Of a stretch of 64,000 nt of DNA, positions 11,390 to 22,006 are shown one piece after another. The DNA comes from Cryptomeria japonica. Lineage: Eukaryota > Streptophyta > Pinopsida > Cupressales > Cupressaceae. Below the pieces are notes generated by a model. That model had not been told where the DNA came from and did no database searches. It was given only the letters and a program-made list of their open reading frames with translations. How positions within the stretch are numbered: the stretch's first letter is position 1; every line of letters starts with the position of its first letter. Location of the stretch: positions 666,174,352 to 666,238,351 of the forward strand of contig NC_081412.1 in the NCBI RefSeq assembly GCF_030272615.1. The letters run 5' to 3'. A program made the position numbers and the translations under genes.

Positions 11390-11609
11390 AATTTGTTATA
11401 TTAAAAATATTTTAGTGATTTAATTTAATTTAATTTAATTTAATTATTTGAATTATTTAATTTAATCCAATTTAAGTTATTTAATTTAATTTAACTTAAA
11501 TTATTTTATTCATTTTTTTATTTCTTTAACAATTCTTAGATTTTAATTAGCTTTTATTTTATTTTATGCATTTAAGTTATTTAATTTAATTTAATTTAAA
11601 GTATTTAAG

Positions 11610-13617
11610 TTTTGATGATAAACATTTTCATTAATATAAGTATAAGAGAGTACACTATTCAAAAAAAAGCGGGAGGAAAGAGTCACTCATCGAGAATCAC
11701 ACGGGCATAGCCTGGAATCAGCCAAAAAACGCGGGCACAGCCCAAAAATATAAAGACATCAAAAAAAGTCGAAGCAGCTAAAGTAGTAACAATAGAAGGA
11801 GGAGGCATATCCATGTCATTTATTTTACCCCATACATCATCGAGGTCGAGGGGGGTCTAGAAGAGACTACCTATCCTCAACATCCTCTTCTTTTTCATCT
11901 TTATCGTCCTTTGTTGGAGAAATAGCGAGAGAAATCTAGGGAAACCCTTTAGAAGAACTGGGCCAACTAGAATTCGACCAACCAAAACTACCAGGAGCCG
12001 AAGAGGCATCACCGCCTGGAGGCAGAGCCACCCTAAGGTAGAAAGGCAAAGTGGTGATGTGGAAAGTCTCCCTCTGCCAGGGTGGTGGCGAGGAGCTTGA
12101 GAGCGAGGTGTGTGAGAGCCACTGGCAAAAGAGTTGCAACCTCACTGATGGCCACAGACCAAAGAACAGTTGCTAGAGGCAAAAGGTCTGGCAGAATCCT
12201 AGCAACCATACAAGGGGCATTACCATAGTGATCTAGAAGCACTTGCAAGTGGGCCACTTAAAGCGCCACTTTATTTGCTTACACTTGAATCTGTAGCATC
12301 ACATTATTGCATATACAAGCTTTAGCATACAAAGAAACATGAATATCAAGAGAGTTGTGAGAAAATAAAACAACATTTTTGTCTTTCCATAAACTGAAAA
12401 GGATTTACATCTTCAAAACATGCCATATCTATGAGAATTTGAAAAGGAGTCGGGGGGAATCTCCCAACAAAACCATATGCCAGGAGAAAGGCTTAGGTCG
12501 AAAAGGCCTAAAAAATTCACGAATCCAAGTCCACAGTTGTTGAGCTCTTCTACAAAACTAGAAGAGATGCATAAAGATATCAGGAAACCCACAAAAGGGA
12601 CAATGAGGGTCTGGCACCCCCAGATGCCTAAGATGAGAACCCAAAGGTAAGCCTTGGAAAAGAATACACTAGGCAAAATGAACCACTTTAGGCTCAACAA
12701 TAGCAGACTAAAGAGTAAAAAATTTGCGACTCCATGTACTCTGTGAAGACTACAAATGCCACATGAGATTCAAAATGGGAACCATAGTAAAATGAAGCAC
12801 AAGCCAATGGTATCCCATCTTGGGTTTGTAATTATAGAAAGCGGACTGGGAAACCAACGCTAGTCTTTCCACCAAGGGCTCACATAATGAATACCAAGCT
12901 TATGTAGCATATTCAAATACAGAGTAGATAACACAAGCTCAAATCTCTGTCAATTTGGTCGAGCAAGGTAAAATTGGATCTACAAATCTTCCCAAGAATG
13001 AAGACTCATAGTGGCATGAGAAAAAAGATCTCGAGGATTGCAAATGTTGCGTTTGTGAAAACACAAAGCACGAATTTTAGGAACACGGACAAGAGAAAGC
13101 CATTGGACTTCTATGAGAGGCGACCACCAAATGTTATGTTGGTTGAAAGAAAGACCATCAAAAAATCCTAATCCATCCCACCAAAGCCAAGGCTTAAGAG
13201 CTTCCCAGGCCTACCAAATGCTTTTGGCAACAAAAGTGCCTTGAATGTGCACAAAATCTTTCATAACAAGAAGGGTTTGAAAGTCGATCCCCTTCCAGGT
13301 CAGTCTATTGTCTGGGTGCCCTAAGGAAATACAATTTTAGAGCAGAATTTTCCAAGCTTCATTGCCAGAAATAGCTCTAAGAACCCATTTGGCACACAAA
13401 GCAATACCTTGTTTTTGGGTAGATAAAAGGCCAAGCCTACAAGATTCGCATGGGAGACAACAAAACTCCCACGTGACTTTATGAAAACCATGATGGTCAA
13501 CTCCATTGGCCCACAAAAATTCTCGTAGAAGCTTCTCAAGCTCGTTGTAAGAGGCTTTGGAAGGAGCCGAGCAAGAAGAATAATAAACATGTGTAGCCAC
13601 AAGAACCTTGGAAAAAA
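11610..13617 (-). mobile_element. 5'-truncated LINE fragment, minus strand
   Basis: The plus-strand text begins TTTTGATGATAA, the complement of a LINE 3' end (TTATCATCAAAA), like the tails at 9745-9762 and 14608-14624. Moving right, the minus strand shows the reverse-transcriptase zinc-binding region and then the segment preceding it, where the copy stops at about 13617 in AT-rich repeats. The 5' end is therefore truncated before the RT palm. I could not define a clean TSD because the flanks are repetitive. Confidence 0.65.
12413..13602 (-). pseudogene. LINE ORF2 remnant: connection and zinc-binding (zf-RVT) region
   Basis: Two parts are recognisable. At 13337-13600 the frame ATHVYYSSCSAPSKASYNEL, with LREFLWANG after it, is the typical plant LINE segment downstream of the RT thumb, where the ORF2 protein lines up with the 'W-x-G' region. 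At 12413-12700, in an alternative frame, a C-P-F-C-G and H-L-F-F-C pattern marks the zf-RVT zinc-binding domain. The frames alternate, so several indels have accumulated. The RNase H that should follow is not clear. This is a dead copy. Confidence 0.65.
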
Positions 13618-13816
13618 TTAAATTAATTTAATTCTTAAACAATTTTTAAATTTTAATTATCTTTAATTTTATTATGATATTTGATTTAATTCATTTAAGT
13701 TGTTTAATTTGATTTAATTTGTCTTGTTTAATTAAATTAAATTTAAAATATTTGATTTAATTTTTTTATTCTTAAACAATTATTAAATTTTAATTAACTT
13801 AAATTTGATTTAATTT

Positions 13817-14640
13817 ATTATGGAAATCGAGATGTTCCCACAACACAATCGTTGTTGTGAGTATGTGACTTCGCGGATGTCTCAAGTTCAAGACTTGTCA
13901 AGGCCTACATGATGGATGGAGGATTGTGTGTGAACGAGTTCACTGGCGGTGGTAGGCATTGAGGCTTCATGCAAGGAGGATGGAGGTGTCTAGAGCATGA
14001 TTGGTCTACTAACCTATGTTGTGGATAGAGGATTGTCCTACGAACAATGTGGAGGGTGACAATGATGCCAGTGTGGATGTGGAGGAACGATGGTTGGAGG
14101 AGGATGGTGCAGATGTTGGTGGTGGCAGATGTAAGAGATAAGAGGATGGCGGTTGGAGATAGGAGGTAGCAGATGGTGGTAGATGCAGGGTGGAGGTAGG
14201 AGATTATGATGGAGGAAGAAGGAAGCTAATGGAGATGTAGGAGAAGAAAGGAGGAAGGAAGGTGGCTGACAATGAAAAAGGAGGTGATGAGAAGAGAAAA
14301 AAAGAGGTGTCGGGAGGAGAAAGGAGGAGGAGGAAAGGAGGAGATGGAGGAGGTAGTAGGAGGGTAAGAAGAAAAAATGAGAGAAAGGAGGAGGAAGATC
14401 AGAGAAGGGGAGAGAGAAGAGGAAAAATTGAAGTTATGAATGGGATGAAGAAGAAGAGAGCAAAAGTTGGGAGAGAAGAGGGTGGATGAAGGAGACAGTA
14501 AGGAGAGAAGGGAGAGAAATGGTGTAGGAGGAGGAGTGTTGGGTTTGGGAAAGAGGACCCCCTTGTGGCCTCTCCTAGTATGGGCTAGGCTAAAAATCCC
14601 TACGATTTATCTATCAAAAAAAAATATTATGAAAATTGAG
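13817..14640 (+). mobile_element. Poly(A)-tailed retroposed insert, about 0.8 kb, in AT-rich DNA
   Basis: The body 13832-14625 has normal base composition within AT-rich repeats, is very purine-rich from 14080 to 14530, and ends TTTATCTATC plus nine A (14616-14624). Flanks ATTATGGAAATCGAG (13817-13831) and ATTATGAAAATTGAG (14626-14640) are a 15-bp TSD with two mismatches. It may be a LINE 3' end or another transcript mobilised by LINE machinery. The purine-rich open frame at 14262-14489 is a compositional artefact and I do not call it a gene. Confidence 0.7.
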
Positions 14641-14953
14641 TTTAAATGGCTTGCACTTAATTTAAATTAATTAATTTCATTTTAGTTATTTAATTAATTT
14701 CATTAACACCCACAATAACATAATACAATTAAATTTAATTAGTTTAATTTAATCTAATTTAAGTTATTTGATTTAATTTAATTTGTTTATTTTATTTTAT
14801 ATTTTAATTCTTAAATTTTAATTAACTTTAATTTTATTTAGTTTATTATGAAAACTGAGTTTAAATGACTTGCACTTAATTTAAATTATTTGATTTAATT
14901 TTAGTTATTTAATTAATTTCATCAGCACTATAAAAATCATAAAATACTATGTT

Positions 14954-15437
14954 AATTGTTTATTTTGCATGTTGCACGATGGCAATGTCTATGAGAGTCT
15001 CTTTGTTCCCATTGTGCAGATTTTGGGATATCCCATGAATGCCTTTGGAATAGTCCACTGTATGGTGAGAGGAGAACATCGAGGGTATTAAAATCCATGG
15101 ATACTCTGGAAGCAGTGCCTGATTTTGGGGTTATAGTCAATTACTTTGATTTATATCCAAAAGGGAAGAAAACGAAAATGAACAAGGCTTGGAAGTTATT
15201 CAAAGTTGGTGTTGGAAAGGATTACTGTCTATATAATTTTGAGGCTTACATGAATGACAACAAGGATCTCTTTCTTGAAGAGATTGTAGCTAGGCTGAAA
15301 GAAATAGGGAATGGGATTGGTTATATGTATCACCAATCCCTATACATCTATGCAATCTTTTTATTTGAAGTAATAGAAAGGTTACTACCCCATATGGCAT
15401 AACTTATCACAAAAAAAAAATTGTTTATTTTGCATGT
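14954..15437 (+). mobile_element. Retroposed cDNA-like insert with perfect 19-bp TSD
   Basis: AATTGTTTATTTTGCATGT occurs exactly at 14954-14972 and 15419-15437. Between the copies lies 446 bp of non-AT-rich sequence ending AACTTATCAC followed by ten A, so this is a clean LINE-style insertion. The perfect TSD makes it the youngest-looking retroposition in the window outside the LTR elements. The tail resembles the LINE tails nearby (TTATC..TC-A(n)), which fits trans-mobilisation by, or a 3' fragment of, such a LINE. Confidence 0.9.
15097..15402 (+). CDS. Unrecognised 101-residue ORF in the retroposed insert
   Basis: Begins MDTLEAVPDFGVIVNYFDLY and stops at 15400-15402, only 8 bp before the poly(A) tail. 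It contains a basic KGKKTKMNKAWKLFKVGVGK stretch (residues 23-42) and an acidic, helical middle (LFLEEIVARLKEIGNG). The frame occupies most of the insert, as expected for a cDNA copy or for the 3' coding end of a LINE. I recognise no family. It could be a truncated exon set of a host gene (processed pseudogene) or a LINE-carried ORF. Confidence 0.35.
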   Translation: MDTLEAVPDFGVIVNYFDLYPKGKKTKMNKAWKLFKVGVGKDYCLYNFEAYMNDNKDLFLEEIVARLKEIGNGIGYMYHQSLYIYAIFLFEVIERLLPHMA

Positions 15438-15918
15438 AAATTATGTATTTGGTACAATTTTGTTTTTCTAGATAATGTTTCAAAATGATGCACTCAAATA
15501 GAGAATAATATACACAAGTAGAATATAAGTGATAAGAATACTACTTGGGAACATGTGATTCAATGTGTCATAGGAAACCTAAAGTAATAATGGTAAGAGA
15601 GGTCACACACAATAGGTAAGCCACATATGAACAAGTAATATCCAAGAGCAAAAGAGGGAACTGTATCTCATCTAGTAATATCCCAAGCTTTTGAGAATCA
15701 AAAAACTTATGGTAAAATTTGACAAAAATTGAAATACTAAACATGAATACAATTTAAACGCATCAATCAATAGAATGTCATCATTTATGTAAATATAATT
15801 AGTAAGAAAGAAATATTTCACATGTAAAAATTAATCACTAGAAGATAGTTTAATTAGGATTAATATTAATATAGTATAATAATTATTAATATATTTATAA
15901 AAAATAATATAATATTAT
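15438..15918. other. AT-rich spacer, nothing recognised
   Basis: Sequence between the retroposed insert and the first LTR of family C. It ends in ATTAT immediately before the LTR start, and would hold one arm of a family C target-site duplication. The other arm cannot be found because the right end of the C array is damaged. Confidence 0.5.
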
Positions 15919-16987
15919 TGTAGTGTTGTAAATTGTAATCCTTTACAATTTTACACTTGTTTTTGTGGCCTTGCCCTAGTGTGTCTCCTACTAGCTCTTT
16001 TCCAAGCATATTTATGACTTTTGCACTATAAAACTAATGTTATGTAATGACATGATGATTTGAATCCCTCTTGTGAGCCTATGTATGTGCTAGAACCATC
16101 TTTGTTTAAACCCTTTCTGCGTGGATTAGGGTGCTAGGCACCATAGCCCCCCAATTTGAGCCCATTTTTTAATATGTTAGTGTACCAATTCACTCTAGTT
16201 GATTCTTGATCCTAATAATTTAATATGATTGTTGGAGGTCAGCCTAATTTATAAAATACCTTGGGAACACCATATAAGAGCATCTTTCCTAATTCATTGT
16301 CATGCCTATACACTCTAATAAACTCCTAGAGCAAGTATCATGAGCGAATTTCTTTAGATCTAAGCATTATGTAGCAGTAAGTCACAACAATCTTCATCCA
16401 AGTGCATTTTGATGATTGACTCTTTTATACCTTGTCATGTCATGTTATTGCATTGACATTGGTGGGCCTTATTCAAATAACATCAGCATCATCAACAACA
16501 ACAAAATCAAGTTCAAGATATAATATTGTGGATCCAACATTTTACTTCAAAGCTTTCCTTTCTATCTATTTGTATTAAAGGGTTAGTTTCAAACCCATGG
16601 TTTGATTGAGGCAAACCTTTATCAACACAACACCATTTTCTCTCTCTTGTGCATGTAGGTTACAGGTTCAACAAAGAAAGAATATAGATTCAGAAAGTGA
16701 AAATTGAGACAAAGAGAATCAGATTTTAAAGAAGCAAAAAATCTTGGATGTTGTAGCTTAGCTACATTGTTTGACACCTTTTTGATAAATTTTTCAGGGA
16801 AATACTCAGAGTGACATCTTGATTTCAAATTTGTTTTTATATCTCCAGTAGCCACCTAGAGGACTAGGTCACCTAGCTACATAGTCTAGCACTTTTGGGC
16901 TTAAAAATTGTAGACACGGGTTCCCTTCTACTTCTCATTTCAATATATATACTCAGAGTTTGCATAAATGATTTGAAACTTATTGTT
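15919..16987 (+). repeat. Family C first LTR, left part (interrupted by LINE)
   Basis: Starts TGTAGTGTTGTAAATTG and is collinear with the LTRs at 48350-49648 and 52514-53772, including a TATA-like ATATAAG at 16272-16278 and the motif CACCTAGCTACATAGTCTAGCACTTT. It stops at 16987, where a minus-strand LINE begins. The remaining 0.24 kb of the LTR resumes at 45251. Orientation is plus, judged from the PBS and PPT of the copies to the right. Confidence 0.85.
16971..16987. repeat. Target-site duplication of the LINE, left copy
   Basis: ATTTGAAACTTATTGTT here pairs with ATCTGAATCTTATTGTT at 45251-45267 (15 of 17 identical). Both copies lie at the same position of the family C LTR consensus (compare 49405-49421). 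On the plus strand the left copy runs into T's (16986-16990), consistent with the poly(A) end of a minus-strand LINE. Confidence 0.85.
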
Positions 16988-17186
16988 TTTTATTAAGAAA
17001 AAATAGGTTTTGAGGGGACCTGAAACCCCTTACATCACAGATTAAAGATAAAGCATTAAAGAAACACAAGAGAGCCTAGGACTTAGAAACAAGACTGGCT
17101 GCAAACCAAGAGCAAAAAACCCAGTACCCACCGAAAGACAAGCAAAATGCCATTGAGATGTTGGCAAAAATGGTAAAATAGACCAA

Positions 17187-18765
17187 CTATTTAAAAATAT
17201 CTAAAGCTTGGGAGGCCTCCTTCTCAAGCAGCAGCATAGCCTTGGTAGCTTCCTTAAGGTCCAACAAATCATGTGGAAGAGACTCTTCCACCAGTTTAGT
17301 GCTCTGCCTAGTTCTCGTGGTAGTACGGGGAGTCAACTTCAACCTCGAGGCCCCAACATCATTTTCCAGATCCACAACGCTTTTCTCATTATGAATACTC
17401 TCCAGCCTAGAACCCAAAGCATTCATGTTGACCGCATAAACTTTCATCATAGTTGCACTATTCTGCATAATTTTCTTCATCCTTTCCTCAACTTGATTTA
17501 TCTTCTAGTCGATCTTGTTGTTCTTCTGATCATTTATGCTCTTTAACAGTTCCGCAACCTCACCATTCTTCTTTAAAATCTCTAACATCATATTTTTCTC
17601 CCCCACAATCCAAGTAACATACTCATCTGTATCCTGAGACACCCTCTTATTGTTCACCATCTACCTATCTTTTTGCTGCTTAATCTCCCCCTCTTCAATT
17701 TTTGCATTTGTGGCTCTAAGTTTTAAGTTCAGAGTCTTGATTTCATGGAACTTCCACATGTTGAAATGGTACCGATCAACCACAGAGCTCCTAGAAGTGC
17801 CCAATATGTCAATCAGGGTATCCAGCTTGTCCTATAAGTCCTCTAAGTCTAAATCCATCGGCTTAGAATCCTATTCATCATACTCATTCGAAGATAACTT
17901 ACCCTCCTCCTTAGGATCAGACATATTATCCATGGAATTATATCCCGATCTAGGAAGTGAACTAGCATTCTCCTCCTCCTCAGAGTCAGACTCCCCATTG
18001 TCATCACTAGGTTCATACTCCTTATCATCCCCAAAATTATTTTGAATTTGCTTATCCCTAACCTTGTAGAACTCATAAATCATGAGGATAAGGCCTTGAT
18101 GGGAAAGAGGGCTAGCTTTAGGATTTTTAATGAAATCCACCACATTATCGTTCAGAGAACAGGCAAGATAATAAGGGACAAAGATCTTGATGCCATGGCG
18201 AAAATGGTTTAAAAGGACAAAATGATAGTTGTAGATTTTAGTAAACCACCATCGACAGTGACATACTCCATAATTTCCCTAAGCATTTTCCTCCAAAAAC
18301 GTTTAATTTGAAGAGGGGTAAAGTAAGATTTGTTTGACTTTACCAGGTTATCCTTCTCCACATCAGACTTCGGGAAGGTCTTCACGACACTGTCAAACAA
18401 CTTCTGATCCCTGAAGAACTTCACGCCTTCCATAGACATGCCTGTCACCTCCGCAATTAGCTCATCATCCAGTTTGAAAGTTCGACCGTGACTTTTTTCT
18501 TAGACCAACCCTTAACAAAGGCTTTGGAGGCATGATCCTTCTTTCTGTGCAGCTTCTCCATGAAACTCACCACTCCTCCTTTCTGCAACCTCCTCCAAAT
18601 TTTATTTTCCTTCTTCCAAGCCTGACAGCTCAGGGGTTCAATCATGTTGATATTTCCACCCATTGTGATGACCAGCCTGAAGATATCAGTCACACTCACA
18701 CTCTGAAAACCTTGACAGTGTAAACAGAGTAAATGAGCACTAAGAGACTCGACGGATAAAACCAC
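17187..18765 (-). pseudogene. Unrecognised coding region downstream of LINE RNase H
   Basis: Open minus-strand segments follow each other: 18765-18457 (MGGNINMIEPLSCQAWKKEN, then FMEKLHRKKDHASKAFVKGW), 18448-18209 (continuing through SMEGVKFFRDQKLFDSVVK and IMEYVTVDGG), 18143-17871 (DFIKNPKASPLSHQGLILMI, YEFYKVRDKQ, then an acidic SDDNGESDSEEEEN tract) and 17480-17187 (Leu-rich, heptad-like, MLLLEKEASQALDIF). Joined with one or two frame corrections they form one protein of roughly 500 residues: a globular N-terminus, an acidic linker and a C-terminal coiled coil. No family recognised. It lies within the LINE's TSD-defined limits, so it is either a captured ORF3 or a cDNA that travelled with the LINE. 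Confidence 0.5.
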
Positions 18766-18938
18766 CCAGAAAGCGTGTGAAAAGAGCTAGATCATCTCGC
18801 CTAGAAGTTTCCCCCTATCGGAATAATAATTTCCATCCCTGCTCTTGTTAAGTATAATCATTATTAGATAAGGAGGGATTGATACCATTAATTCGATCAA
18901 ATAATAAGTGCCCCTTCACCTCAAAAGGTAAAGATCCT

Positions 18939-21190
18939 TCATTTTGCCACAAAAAAAGAGGCAATAGAACTAACTCCAAAGTTAGCAAAGAAGTCCACAC
19001 ACCTATTGGCTTCTCTAAAAACATGAGTTATAATATATTCCTCAAAGTCATCAATAATCTTAAGAGAACTAAGAATGATATTCTTAATATTCCAAGAAGG
19101 CTTATCCAGTCTTTTGAGACATCTAATAATGTTTAAAGAATCCCCTTCAATCCAAACTTTATTAATATTTAATTGTCTAGCAATTTTGAGGACTTCCAAA
19201 ACTCCCATGGTCTTCGTTATGTGACTAGACTGATTCCCCAATAGAGAAGCAATAGCAACCACACAAATCCCATTAGAGTTTCTTATAACACCCCCACATC
19301 TTGCCCTATCAGGGTTCTCCTTAGCAACACCATCAAAGTTAATTTTCATCCATCCCTCTGGAGGGTAGCACCAAACAATACCATCCCTACTCTTTTTAAC
19401 TCTAAAGTTACTGATGTCAACTTGAAGATCCCAATTCCTAGCAACAATATTATCCTCCTCCTTGACATAGGATGAGGAAGTAGGTCCAACACCACCAATA
19501 GATAGGTTCAAGTTCTCTCTAGCAGCTCTGCAAACTTTCTCAAAAACAATCTCAAAGGAACAAGTCACATTTCTAAAAATTCAATTGTTTCTTTCTTTCC
19601 ACACCTGCCAAGACACAAAAGGCAATAAAAAAGACCAAAGATTTTTCAAAAAGGGATTAGAATAAGAGCACATCCATTGAGTAAAAAAATCTTCCACCTT
19701 CTCAGGAAAGACCCACTCAATACTCTAGAGATTATGAATTCTGCTCTAGATATCAGAGGTTAAAGGACAATGAAGAGCAAGATGAGAGACAGACTCACTG
19801 GCATTAAGGTACCAAAAACACCTATGAATACCTCTCCTCATGAGGTTATCAAGAATAAGGATTTTATTTTGAAGAAGGGGCCAGAAAAAAATGTTGATTT
19901 TAGGAATAAGAATCTTAGACCAAGCTTTGGCCCACATAGGAGGATGAAGAGTTGGAGGGCTCAAAACCTTGATGGCAGAGGAAACCGAGAAAGAACCATC
20001 TGAAGTCTTCTTCCAGATAAAAATCTCATCATGATTTTGATCCACACAAAAGGACAACAAAACCTGTTGGAGAGGAGAAAAGACAACATCAATATCCTCC
20101 AGCCTAACCCAAGAAGACTGTTGTCAATAATGACTAATCAAAAATCCAAATATTTCTTTACAAATCTTCATAAAAGGCACCAAATTATCATCACAACATA
20201 GGGTTCTCTCAAACAGCCAAACATCTTCCCAGAATTTGATCTTATTACCTTTGCCAAGAACCCACCCAGCACCGACAACAACAACTTGTTTGGCCTTAAG
20301 GATGCTATTCCATATAGTCGAACCCTTAGGGATGTTGTTGGATTGGAGGAAGGAAGCAATATTCGGAATATCTTGAAGATGAAGATACTTTCTAATCCAA
20401 ACCGAGTTCTAGTCCTTTCTATCACCAAAAGACCTCCAAATTTGTTTAGCTAACAGAGCATTATTAAAGTCTTTTATAGTCCTTAAGCCAAGGCCCCCAT
20501 AACATTTAGGACTATAGACCCTTTCCCAAGCAACCAAGGGAAGTCTTTTTTTCTCTTCTAACCCAGTCCATAATTTTTTTTTCTTTTGAATTTTGTCTAT
20601 AGCATTAGCAAACCTAGAGGGGATCTTAAAAAGACTAAGAGCATAGATAGGAAGATTTTGAAGAGAAGCCTTCAAAAGCTGCAACTTCCCCGCTTGACTC
20701 TGAAGAGCCCCTTTCCACCCACCCAATTTCTTGAAAAACCTATCCACTATAGAACTCCAAAATGAATCAGTGGGAGAGACCCCTAAAGGAAGCCACAAAT
20801 AGATTGAGGGGAAGGAATCAATAGAGTAACCGATAATCTGAGCAATCTTTCTCTGCCTGGAAAGGGGAGTGTTAATGAAAAAAATAGAAGTCTTGTTCCA
20901 ATTGATCAATTGGCCAGAGGCTCTAGAATAAGTTTGAAGAGAACTTTTAAAAGATCTATCTTCATGAACAAAGGCAACACCAAGGAGGATAGTATCATCC
21001 ACAATTTGTTGATGGGAGCAAACCATGTTGGAAGAAGAAGGCCTAAGACCCTTAATATCTCTCGATATCACCATCTTCTGCAATAACCGACTCATGCTTT
21101 CAACTAAAATGGTAAACAAAATCGGGGAGATAGGATCCCTCTGCCCGAGACCCCTATTCGGCTTGAAAAAAGATGAGGGGGATCTGTTAG
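18939..21190 (-). pseudogene. LINE ORF2, C-terminal part: RT palm/thumb, zinc-binding region, RNase H
   Basis: Minus-strand continuation of ORF2 after the LTR insertion. 21212-20409 gives RT blocks: GLGQRDPISPILFTIL, then the catalytic motif as IVDDTILLG (the usual F/Y-A-D-D is altered but both Asp remain), and GKLQLLKASLQNLPIYALSL near the thumb. 20060-19746 is the zinc-binding region (IFIWKKTSDGSFSVSSAI, then H-L-A-L-H-C). 19568-18939 is the RNase H domain (MKINFDGVAKENPDRARCGG, GDSLNIIRCL, HVFREANRCVDFFANFG). ORF2 protein nicks DNA, primes cDNA and degrades the RNA. Frames change between the three blocks, so the gene is dead. The extreme first residues of the 21212 frame belong to the LTR, not to the LINE. 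Confidence 0.85.
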
Positions 21191-21985
21191 TGTAGACACC
21201 TAAAATTGCCATGTCTAATTAAATAAATATCTTTATTTATTTAATTATTTAAGCCTAATTCTTCTATTAATTAAATAAATCTTTATTTATTTAATTAATT
21301 CATTTATCCTCTTCTAGCTTTATTTCTCATTTAAATAAATACATTTATTTATTTAAATTATCCTTTTCCTAAATTAAATAAATACTCTTATTTATTTAAT
21401 TGATCCCACTTCTTCTATTAATTAAATAAATCTTTATTTATTTAATTAATTCATTAACCTTTTCTACCCATGACACATGTCATTCATCTCTTAATTCCTA
21501 CACTACCTACCCTCTCATTATTTTCTTATTTCCTCTACATACCCTCTAACCATAGCTGACCATTTATCTTTTACACCTCTCAATCTTATCCCTCCATTTC
21601 ATATAGTGTCTTCTATATAAGGAGATGTTTCCTTCATAATCAACCCTAATCAATCTTCTAATGATCCTAATCAAGCATCCTAGCATTCAAACTTTCATAT
21701 GCGATCAAGCCTACAAGCAACCACATTTCCGTTATTTGTTGAGCTCTTGTGCACACATAAAATCTAAGAGCAAATATATCAAGCAAGATCAATGGAGATA
21801 GGAAAAATGGAGATCCAAACCCTAGTGGACATGTGATGGTATAATCTTTGTGATTTCATTTGATTTGCATTGTCTTAGGTAATCTTCATATGTTATGGTG
21901 GATCTTTGTTGTTGTTAGGCTAGGGATTTGTGGTTAAATTCATTTAGTCTTTCAATATTGTTGTTATCCACTTTCACCATAAACA
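21191..21985 (+). repeat. 5' LTR of element A
   Basis: 795 bp, TGTAGACACC...CATAAACA. U3 holds five AT palindromes of about 30 bp (21218-21452), followed by a TATA box at 21614-21621 and a transcribed part with several CCTAATCA-type repeats. It differs from the 3' LTR by substitutions, by one AT palindrome more, and by lacking a 21-bp duplication that the 3' copy has near 41341-41370. Confidence 0.92.
21614..21621 (+). promoter_or_regulatory. TATA box of element A LTR
   Basis: TATATAAG preceded by CTTC and followed by GAGATG. The same sequence lies at 41292-41299 in the 3' LTR, so it is conserved between copies. Position (about 420 bp into the LTR, downstream of the AT palindromes) fits a plant LTR promoter. 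Confidence 0.6.
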
Positions 21986-22006
21986 TTTTGGCACACCCGG
22001 TGGGAC
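21986..22006 (+). other. Primer-binding site of element A
   Basis: Directly after the 5' LTR comes TTT and then TGGCACACCCGGTGGGAC, which has the TGG start expected for pairing to a tRNA 3' CCA. Element D has a related site at the same place (55044-55061). I have not assigned the tRNA. Confidence 0.65.

Larger units (their letters stand above)
11390..14953. repeat. AT-rich repeat field built on TTAATTTAA units
   Basis: Between and around two insertions the sequence is made of TTAATTTAATTTAA runs and a longer imperfect unit of roughly 100-130 bp (TTCTTAAACAATT..TTAAATTTTAATTA..CTTTAATTTTATT..TATTTGATTTAATT). The longer unit recurs at about 11520-11610, 13630-13740, 13760-13820 and 14790-14890. 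A related segment (TATTATGAAAA, then GAGTTTAAATG and CTTGCACTTAATTTAAATTA) is repeated at 14625-14690 and 14846-14890. It looks like a degenerate satellite or locally amplified AT tract that became a landing site for retroposons. Confidence 0.65.

Noticed and set aside
14262-14489. 75-residue Lys/Arg/Glu/Gly ORF
   Set aside because: A purine-rich tract gives an open frame by composition alone; no motif or natural start context.
21218-21452. Possible CRISPR-like or satellite array of palindromes
   Set aside because: Units vary in length and sequence, lie within an LTR and have no constant repeat/unique spacer pattern; a U3 feature instead.
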